Of a stretch of 16,874 bases of DNA, positions 1 through 6,663 are shown piece after piece. How positions within the stretch are numbered: the stretch's first letter is position 1; every line of letters starts with the position of its first letter. This stretch comes from Tritrichomonas foetus (Eukaryota > Parabasalia > Tritrichomonadida > Tritrichomonadidae). The translations under genes and the position numbers were made by a program. The notes under the pieces are model-generated. The model ran no database searches. It was not told where the DNA came from and saw nothing but the letters and a program-made list of their open reading frames with translations. The stretch spans positions 1-16,874 of the forward strand of contig MLAK01001401.1 in NCBI GenBank assembly GCA_001839685.1, in the 5' to 3' direction.

Positions 1-436
1 TGGTAGGACAAAGGTTTATGGGATGGTCCCACAAAATCTTTGGGGGACCATTTTGTAAACCTTTCATATAGGAGGCTAATATGTGGTCAATACTTTCTGA
101 TGCACAATTTCAAAATATAATTTTTGTTGGACATCAATATAATGATTATAATTCCAACTTCCATTATACACTATTGTAACTCCCACTCGTCAATGAAAAA
201 TAAAATTGACGTTTATCATATCATTCAAATCTTCACTTTGAAAATTGAATCCTTTCTATAGCGAAAACTCTTTATATATATAGAAATAGATTTTGGTTTT
301 TTGAGAGTCGACACTGTGGAACTTTTGTGTATTTTTACAGATTGATCTCAATTTTCTAAGCCGGAATTTTATTCTCAGAAAAATTCTATTGAATTAATAA
401 TAAACGTCTGATATCTAAATTCAAATTCATCAATTG
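1..436. other. 5' flanking region of the large Ser-rich gene
   Basis: No convincing coding region is seen on either strand. The first 64 bases hold a strong imperfect inverted repeat, listed separately. The rest is AT-rich spacer. The last 20 bases before the ATG at 437 contain TTCATCAATTG, which is only a weak match to the trichomonad initiator TCA-Py-(T/A), so no promoter is called here. Confidence 0.5.
10..64. repeat. Imperfect inverted repeat (21-base arms, 13-base loop)
   Basis: Bases 10-30 and 44-64 are reverse complements except for a central 4-base mismatch (19-22 against 52-55). The outer 9 bases (AAAGGTTTA) and inner 8 bases (ATGGTCCC) of each arm pair perfectly. A competing stem is also possible between ACAAAAT at 31-37 and ATTTTGT at 50-56, and it cannot form together with the first. 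It could be a transcript-end hairpin of a gene left of the window, or a small palindromic element. The sequence does not decide between these. Confidence 0.6.
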
Positions 437-3400
437 ATGAATGTCACTCCTCGTCAATTTTCGGGGAAAAAAGCCATGATTTTTGACAACCAAATGTCCA
501 CACCAACAAATGGTAACAATGATTTTTCAACTCCGCACACACTTTCGGTTTCTATTCCAATACAAATATCGAATTCTTTGCGTGATCAAATTTTGAAAGC
601 AGGAACAAACAAAAGTGGATTTTCAAATAAAGGTGGATATTCAGACAACAATTCAAATCAAAATGATGACATTTTATTGAATATCAATACGGAATTATAT
701 TTGGATGATTTTCATCATCAAAATGATGGAACAAATACTTTTACATCTTTTTATGATGGTTCTGGATATTTATCTCAGCCAAGCTTAGACATCTCAACAC
801 CAACCATCATAACTGTTATTAACACTTCACAAAGTGATTCCAAAAGGGAAAAAAGAAATAGAAGGAAAGACAGAAAATTAATTATTTCTAATCCAATTCA
901 TCAAGGATCATTATCAAGTGTAGAAGTATTTGGATATGATGATAATAAAAAATCAACAAAATCGAATCGAAAACGAAATAAAAAAAATTCAAAATTTAAC
1001 AACAATGAAAACTCGTTTGATAATAGAGATATTGATATAATGAATTATTCTTCATCTGATGTTTCAGAAGCTTTTAAAGAAGTTCAGAAAATGAATTATA
1101 GTAAATTTTCTACTACTGGTGCACAAACAACTGTTTCAGTGACAGCAGTATCGAATAAAAAAGATAATTTCCAAAATACTCCAAAATTAAATCAAAATAA
1201 ACCAATTAATCCAAATGATAAATTTTCTTCATCACATACGCAAACTAGCATGTCTTGTGTAGTCCCTGATTCAACAAATCGAACACTTCGTACAATTAAT
1301 GCATTCGAAATTCAAGAAAATGAATCAACTTCAATCGATAGTGAAATGAATATAACTCCTAACAGGAGAATTAAAAATATTAAAAACAATAGTTCAGAAT
1401 TTTCTTTTTCTTCAACAGACACTGAAAATGTGCATAAAAATAGGGAACCTTTTACTTCTCATAATAAATCTAGTAGTTATATTCATCAAAATAGTCGAAT
1501 TATTCAGGATTCAGATTCGTCAATTAAATCTAATGATTATTCACCAACATCTTCAGCATCAACTTCAAACTTTTCTTCTGCTTCAAACTCTTCTTCTTAT
1601 CAAAATAAAACTCGAACAAAACAAAAGAATCAAGATCATAATAAAAAGAATTTGAAAATTGTTGAATCTTCCAATTTTTCCTCAACTGGGAGCAGTGTAA
1701 TTTCTCTTCAAAAAATTTCTTCCTCTTCATCGCATAAAAGTGCAAGAATGTATAAAAAGAAAATAGAAAATATGACCAAAGAAATATCAGACGAAGATGA
1801 AAATTCTTATAATTCAGATGATTCTTCCAAATCTTCATCTTATTATTCCAATACAACTGAACAAAGTTCATCCTCCAAAGAAAATTTAGCAAATGAAAAT
1901 AGTAATAGTAGCTCATATTTTAGTTATTATAGCTCGACTGATTTAGTGGAGCCGAAAAATGTTATCAAAGAAAATTTCACAAACAAGAAAAAGAAAGAAA
2001 ATTCCAAAACCGAAAAAGAATCTAGAAAAACAAATATAAAAAGAAGAAGCGCAAGTGCCAGAAAAGAAATGTCTATAAATACTATTGATGAACCAATTAG
2101 ACAATATAAATTAAGGACAATTACTCCTATACCAGAAAAAGTTACACCAACAGTCGAACCACACCAAAAAAGGTCTGCAAGTGTGACAAGAAATACATCT
2201 AATGAAAAAAGGAATACTAGTCCAGAAACCAAAAAGCATAATCACAGCAATAAAGAGAATGATAAAGAAACATATCGAGAAAAGTATAAAACACCAACAC
2301 TAAATCGGAAAAATGATTTTCTTGATTCCAAAATTCGAGTTAATTTTGATTTCAAGACCCCTAATAACAATAACAATAATAATAATAATGAAGAGAAAAT
2401 ACAGTCAACACCTAGATCTGAAAGAAGAGCAAAAACTCCAGAATTTGTTTCAGATACAGTTAACACTCATATTACTGATTTTCCAATCAAATATGAATCA
2501 CGTAAAAGAAAACCTGTAGTAGAAACAGTTTTATCAAGTTCAACAACTATGGATATATATAGTTCAGATAGTGACGAAATACCGAAAAATAAAGGTAAAG
2601 TTTCCAAACCATCGAGTTTCATATCTTTTGATAGACAGCCTTTTGGACCCTCATCAAGACAAAGTTTGCTTGAAAAAATTCAAAGTAAATTATCTGAAGA
2701 TGAGTCAAGTTCTTCTATTGAAAATGACACACCTAAATATTTATCTAGTGACGATTTTGAACAATCACCAAGTCCAGTAAAAGGTCGAAAAAATAAAAGA
2801 AATAAAAATAGAAAAAGTAGAAACACCCCTGACAGGACAAATAAAGACCATTTCAATAAAATCGAACACCAAAAAGTCAGAAGAGTTGGCAATGAACAAT
2901 CAGATGCTTCAGAATTCGAAAAATATTTTTATGCACCTTCTTCTTCTGGAGGAAATCATGATCGACAAAGTCGGTTTATAGCACCAAAGAAAAAAGTCTG
3001 TTTTGATACTGATGACAGTATCATTGATTCTAGTACTGATATAGGATCTGCCTCAGATTTTGGAAAAGATTTTAAAAATCTTAACAGGAAAACACAAAAC
3101 ACATATAGCGATTCGAAATTCTCTAAAAGTCCTAAAATTTCTCCTACACAAGCAAATTCTCAGTTAAAACTGAGAAAATCCCAAAAAGCCAAAAGTTCAC
3201 AAAATTCCACCAAAGACTTAAAGAATAATGATGACTCTGATTATACTTATTCTTCAGATACAACAGATAGCCCCGAAAATTCTTATATTTCAGATAACGA
3301 TTATGAAATCAATAAAAGAAAAATTACTATTAACAATACAAACGAAAATGTTTGCAAAAATTCGATGATTAAACCTGATAACAAAAAAGAAATAAAAATA

Positions 3401-4876
3401 ATAACACCTTCACAAACTGAAGATAATCCAAATGTTAAAAATTCATCTTTAAAGAATAGAAATATTACATCAGAACTTATACAAAATTCTCTAAATATGA
3501 ATTCTTCCTCTGAATTTGAACTTGAATTTAAATTAGCAAAGAAGAAAATGTTGAAAGAAAAGAATAATAGAAAAGACATTAGTTTCCGAGGCATAAATTT
3601 GGAAAGTTCTGAAATTGTTGATGATGCCAGAGATGTACCAGTTGTTATCAAAAAAGATAAAGATATTAGTGATTATTCGAGTGATTTTGAAAAAGCTTAT
3701 GCTAAGGTGAGAAAGAATCAATTTTCTTTCGATGATGAATTAAAAGATAGTAAATTTGTATCTAAAAAGAAAAAGACTGAAGAATCTGATGTTGGTGAAA
3801 CTCAGATATTTCAAATTGATCAATCAATGCTTTTACAGCAAAATGAATCATCTTCTCCAACGCCATTCTTTAAAAAGAGAATATCTAAAAATAATACACC
3901 AAGAATCCAAAATATATCATCTCCTAAAGAACCACAAAAGCCGAAATCAGATAAAAAAGTTCTATCGAACAATAAAATAAGTTCTAGCAATTCACAAAAA
4001 AAACCATCACTAACAGCATCACCAAGTAAAAATGTTAAACCAAATAATATTTCTAAGACACTAAATAAGCCTAATACATTAAATAATAATTTTATTGTTA
4101 ATAATAGTCAATCTATCAAAAAAGAAATGTCTCAAAATATTCCACCAAATACTGAAACAACAAATGTACAAACCGATTCTAAAATGACTTCACGTCAACT
4201 TCTAGATGCAATTAATATGAATTCATTAAGCTCCGAATTTCAATTAACAATTTCTGAGAGTGATTTCAAACCTGAAAATGAAGAAGAAGTCAAGGAATCA
4301 GTCAGAGACGTAATAAATCCCAAAAAGAAAGAATCGAAGGAATCACCACCCAATAAAAAACCAGAAAAAGAAGGAGTCTATCAAATAACAGAAGATTTAC
4401 TCAGTTCATCAAGTAGCTTTGTACCAACAGACAAAGAATATGATGCCTTACATCGCATCGATAATAATTCCGGTGAAAATAAAGAAAACATTAATTTGGC
4501 TGATAAAAATAATTCTTCTCAAAATAGTGTATTCTCATCTAAAAATACTTTTAATGAAGAAGAATCAACAAGTGGAATTGATTTTGGAAATATCGACTAT
4601 TATTCATCAAGTTCTTCGAGAAAAAGAAATTCGAAAAAAAGAATGATCTCTAATGAACCAGCTTCATCTTCATCTGCAAAAGATATTGAAGAATCAGATA
4701 CTTTAGTCAATCCTAGTTCAAAAAGAAGAAGCTCTTCACAATCAAGTTCAAAGAGAAAAATGAAATATTCAGGTGAAAGTGTATCTGATTCATCTCGCTC
4801 AAGCCGACGCAGGAAACACTCAGATTCTAGTTCAAAGCCGAAAAAGAAAAAAAACAATGAAAAAGATAGTATTTGA
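437..4876 (+). CDS. Very large Ser/Asn/Lys-rich disordered protein, frame-broken near its 3' end
   Basis: This open frame encodes about 1,479 residues from the ATG at 437. A TTG lies just upstream at 434, but ATG is the natural choice. No globular domain is recognised. The protein is dominated by Ser, Asn, Lys, Asp and Glu, with many poly-Ser runs, acidic Ser clusters that look like casein kinase 2 substrates, and basic Lys/Arg clusters that could be nuclear localisation signals. A nine-Asn run encoded by AAT/AAC codons lies at residues 643-651 (2363-2389). A short motif, S-[DE]-[FA]-x3-[FYVI], recurs along the chain. The frame ends at a TGA (4874-4876) just after a run of eight A. The next frame continues with the same composition to 5333, so the real product is probably about 1,630 residues. 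A nuclear or scaffold role is only a guess. Several shorter open frames on both strands within it are shadows. Confidence 0.85.
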   Translation: MNVTPRQFSGKKAMIFDNQMSTPTNGNNDFSTPHTLSVSIPIQISNSLRDQILKAGTNKSGFSNKGGYSDNNSNQNDDILLNINTELYLDDFHHQNDGTNTFTSFYDGSGYLSQPSLDISTPTIITVINTSQSDSKREKRNRRKDRKLIISNPIHQGSLSSVEVFGYDDNKKSTKSNRKRNKKNSKFNNNENSFDNRDIDIMNYSSSDVSEAFKEVQKMNYSKFSTTGAQTTVSVTAVSNKKDNFQNTPKLNQNKPINPNDKFSSSHTQTSMSCVVPDSTNRTLRTINAFEIQENESTSIDSEMNITPNRRIKNIKNNSSEFSFSSTDTENVHKNREPFTSHNKSSSYIHQNSRIIQDSDSSIKSNDYSPTSSASTSNFSSASNSSSYQNKTRTKQKNQDHNKKNLKIVESSNFSSTGSSVISLQKISSSSSHKSARMYKKKIENMTKEISDEDENSYNSDDSSKSSSYYSNTTEQSSSSKENLANENSNSSSYFSYYSSTDLVEPKNVIKENFTNKKKKENSKTEKESRKTNIKRRSASARKEMSINTIDEPIRQYKLRTITPIPEKVTPTVEPHQKRSASVTRNTSNEKRNTSPETKKHNHSNKENDKETYREKYKTPTLNRKNDFLDSKIRVNFDFKTPNNNNNNNNNEEKIQSTPRSERRAKTPEFVSDTVNTHITDFPIKYESRKRKPVVETVLSSSTTMDIYSSDSDEIPKNKGKVSKPSSFISFDRQPFGPSSRQSLLEKIQSKLSEDESSSSIENDTPKYLSSDDFEQSPSPVKGRKNKRNKNRKSRNTPDRTNKDHFNKIEHQKVRRVGNEQSDASEFEKYFYAPSSSGGNHDRQSRFIAPKKKVCFDTDDSIIDSSTDIGSASDFGKDFKNLNRKTQNTYSDSKFSKSPKISPTQANSQLKLRKSQKAKSSQNSTKDLKNNDDSDYTYSSDTTDSPENSYISDNDYEINKRKITINNTNENVCKNSMIKPDNKKEIKIITPSQTEDNPNVKNSSLKNRNITSELIQNSLNMNSSSEFELEFKLAKKKMLKEKNNRKDISFRGINLESSEIVDDARDVPVVIKKDKDISDYSSDFEKAYAKVRKNQFSFDDELKDSKFVSKKKKTEESDVGETQIFQIDQSMLLQQNESSSPTPFFKKRISKNNTPRIQNISSPKEPQKPKSDKKVLSNNKISSSNSQKKPSLTASPSKNVKPNNISKTLNKPNTLNNNFIVNNSQSIKKEMSQNIPPNTETTNVQTDSKMTSRQLLDAINMNSLSSEFQLTISESDFKPENEEEVKESVRDVINPKKKESKESPPNKKPEKEGVYQITEDLLSSSSSFVPTDKEYDALHRIDNNSGENKENINLADKNNSSQNSVFSSKNTFNEEESTSGIDFGNIDYYSSSSSRKRNSKKRMISNEPASSSSAKDIEESDTLVNPSSKRRSSSQSSSKRKMKYSGESVSDSSRSSRRRKHSDSSSKPKKKKNNEKDSI

Positions 4877-5333
4877 AATTGATTCTTCAAGTTCCAAAGA
4901 GGCCAAAAATGAAAGTTTTGGAGATTATAAACAAACTAATACAAGCAATAATAATCTAATGAATAAAAATATGAACGATCATTTGAATGATAACGAATCT
5001 TCTACGGCGTCTTTGGATCTTCATGAAGATATAAATCCAATCAAAAAACCTTCGAATTCAGTTTATCAGAGAAGCAGTGAACATTTTCGATTAATAAATC
5101 CTGTTCCAAGTGATCCGCATTTTAAAGTCTCTTCTTTGAAGGGAATGCCAAGTAAAATAATAGAAAGCAGCATGTCTGGCCTTGATACTTCTGAAAAATT
5201 CCATAGAATTGTTTCTATTTTGGAAACTTCATCATCAACTGCATCAGATGCTTTTGATGAAATAGTCAAGGATGATTCATCATCACACAAAAAACGAAAA
5301 AGTAAGAAAACTACCAAAACTACCAAAAGTTAG
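4857..5333 (+). CDS. Probable C-terminal continuation of the large Ser-rich protein (+1 frame)
   Basis: This frame lies +1 relative to the preceding one and carries the same Ser/Asn/Lys-rich composition. It includes one more copy of the recurring motif (SDAFDEI, 5244-5264) and ends in a basic KKRKSKK-type tail with a TAG at 5331-5333. Read alone it could start at the ATG at 4857, giving about 158 residues and overlapping the upstream stop by 20 bases, which would be unusual for two eukaryotic genes. Further upstream in this frame the predicted residues no longer resemble the protein, which places the frame change within about 4831-4876. The A8 run at 4847-4854 is the obvious site: one A fewer would join the frames. 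A TAAA at 5373-5376 follows the stop by about 40 bases. Confidence 0.7.
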   Translation: MKKIVFEIDSSSSKEAKNESFGDYKQTNTSNNNLMNKNMNDHLNDNESSTASLDLHEDINPIKKPSNSVYQRSSEHFRLINPVPSDPHFKVSSLKGMPSKIIESSMSGLDTSEKFHRIVSILETSSSTASDAFDEIVKDDSSSHKKRKSKKTTKTTKS

Positions 5334-5632
5334 AATAGAAATTATACCAGGTCATCATTATTATGTAATTTGTAAATATATATTATATGCACAGAAATAG
5401 AATATTTTATTTTTATTTATTTACAATATAAATTTGTTTTTTACAATATGTTAAAACTTTTTATTTCACATAAGCGGTCATTTAGGACGTGGCCATTTTT
5501 CAATTTGGATCATATTCAAAATCAGAGAAGTCATTTTGATTGAAATTCATGATCTAAGTTTTCTTTATTGTTATCAAAGTTAATGGATTGTTGAACAGTT
5601 AGATTGTCAGATGAATGAAGGAGTTAGCTGAT
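5334..5632. other. Intergenic region between convergent genes
   Basis: This is AT-rich 3' flank shared by the large plus-strand gene and the small minus-strand ORF. A TAAA tetranucleotide at 5373-5376 is a candidate poly(A) signal for the plus-strand gene. Nothing else is seen. Confidence 0.45.
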
Positions 5633-5938
5633 TCAGTGGAAGAAAAGAAAAGCTAAATAGAGAATCCTGAAATGACCCCATAGATCTTCATCAAAATGCA
5701 TTATTAGTGGAGTTGGTTCTGTGAATAATTCTTCCCTGTGAATGAAATCCAAATCTGGTGAGTCTATTTGTAATCCTCTTGAAGTGTCCATAATGTCAAT
5801 GTGGAACACTTTATAGAAGATTGTATTTTGAAGTTGTAAAATTGTGCCGCTCTGATTGAGATTGGCTATAATGGTTCCATCACAAAATTGATAGACAATA
5901 CAAGCCATGTAGTTGCGCGAATTCTGTTGCCTTTTCAT
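5633..5938 (-). CDS. Small hypothetical protein (101 aa)
   Basis: An uninterrupted ATG-to-TGA frame on the minus strand that does not lie opposite another gene, so it is not a shadow. The composition is mixed and protein-like rather than low-complexity: acidic and aromatic residues are interspersed, and the C-terminus is strongly hydrophobic and aromatic (LYLAFLFFH). No family is recognised. A second Met at residue 11 is an alternative start. The best support for a real gene is upstream. The minus strand carries CTTCATTTTTCG, whose TCATT matches the trichomonad initiator consensus, and the predicted start A is about 19 bases before the ATG, a typical distance. A short inverted repeat lies just beyond it. 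It could also be a fragment of a longer decayed gene. Confidence 0.45.
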   Translation of the reverse strand: MKRQQNSRNYMACIVYQFCDGTIIANLNQSGTILQLQNTIFYKVFHIDIMDTSRGLQIDSPDLDFIHREELFTEPTPLIMHFDEDLWGHFRILYLAFLFFH

Positions 5939-5952
5939 ACTCGTAAAGACGA

Positions 5953-5961
5953 AAAATGAAG
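5953..5961 (-). promoter_or_regulatory. Initiator-like element of the small ORF
   Basis: On the minus strand this reads CTTCATTTT. TCATT fits the trichomonad initiator TCA(+1)-Py-(T/A), with the +1 A at 5957, about 19 bases before the ATG at 5938. A closely similar string, CTTCATTTTCG, precedes the plus-strand gene at 10176. The match depends on a short consensus and on the organism being a trichomonad. Confidence 0.4.
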
Positions 5962-5965
5962 CGAA

Positions 5966-5989
5966 GATCAGTCCACGACTTTACTGATC
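5966..5989. repeat. Short inverted repeat upstream of the small ORF
   Basis: GATCAGT at 5966-5972 pairs with ACTGATC at 5983-5989 across a 10-base spacer. It lies about 9 to 32 bases upstream of the predicted initiator A on the minus strand, the position expected of a binding site for a dimeric regulator. Chance is not excluded for 7-base arms. Confidence 0.35.
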
Positions 5990-6189
5990 ATTTATCAAAA
6001 AAGTGGTAATGCGGAAAGGATTGTAGGATTGATTAGATTTACATGATAAAATCTCTGCTATAAATATATATATATGACCGATATTATTTGATACTCAAAT
6101 TAGTGCATTCAAAAAATGAATTTTCATCCAAATTTTCTCTTATTTTTTGCTTTTTTTGAAAGTGTACTTAATTCCATTTCATACCTTTT

Positions 6190-6663
6190 TCAACTTTGTA
6201 ATCTTGTTACCTCATTTTGTAACATTTTTATCTTTGTTTGCCTGATGAGGATGATTTGCTGAATTTCTTGATGTGTTTTTCCTTTTTTTTTCATTTTGTT
6301 GGTGATATCATCTACTCTTTTCTTTTCTGCATTTATTTTATGGTTATTTCTTCTCAAAATTAACTTATTTTTTCTTTTTTCCATTTTTTTCTTGTATTTT
6401 TCCTCGTTTTCATTAACTTTTACGACTAGTTCATTATCTGATGGTAAATTATTTAAATGATTTTTACGATTATTTTCGGTATGTTTCTTTGATTTCTTTT
6501 GTCTTTTAATGCCACCTTTTTTATTTGGACCACGTTTTTCTTTTTTAAACGATTTTTCTGGAGCTGGAATGAGTGATGGAGTTTGATTTTCCTTTCTATT
6601 CGTTTTTCTGGTGTAGTTTGTGAATCCAAAAACCTCTTCACGAAAATAGTTGGTGCGATGGAA
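6190..6663 (-). CDS. Probable true C-terminal tail of the vWA protein, in another frame
   Basis: This frame is open from 6663 down to a TGA at 6190-6192; an in-frame stop lies at 6664-6666. It encodes a coherent tail: a Pro-containing linker (TPSLIPAPEKS), a basic KRGPNKKGG stretch, a Lys/Asn-rich segment and a C-terminal predicted helix rich in Lys, Gln and Glu (THQEIQQIILIRQTKIKML) that could form a coiled coil. It does not start with a Met near the boundary, and the internal ATG at 6384 would discard half of it. The simplest reading is that the vWA protein continues into it through a -1 shift (equivalent to one missing base) between about 6663 and 6590. The A5 run at 6603-6607 (minus strand) is a likely point. 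The joined product would be about 975 residues. Confidence 0.65.
   Translation of the reverse strand, partial: FHRTNYFREEVFGFTNYTRKTNRKENQTPSLIPAPEKSFKKEKRGPNKKGGIKRQKKSKKHTENNRKNHLNNLPSDNELVVKVNENEEKYKKKMEKRKNKLILRRNNHKINAEKKRVDDITNKMKKKGKTHQEIQQIILIRQTKIKMLQNEVTRLQS

Noticed and set aside
1927..2466. Long minus-strand hydrophobic open frames (Leu/Phe/Val-rich) inside the large Ser-rich gene
   Set aside because: They are the complement of Lys/Asn/Ser codons, which always reads as hydrophobic runs; there is no signal of a real membrane protein.
4849..4855. Canonical -1 slippery heptamer A AAA AAC in the correct phase at the end of the large Ser-rich frame
   Set aside because: A -1 shift here reaches a TGA at 4858-4860 almost at once, while the continuing frame needs a +1 shift. 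The heptamer is therefore a by-product of the A run.
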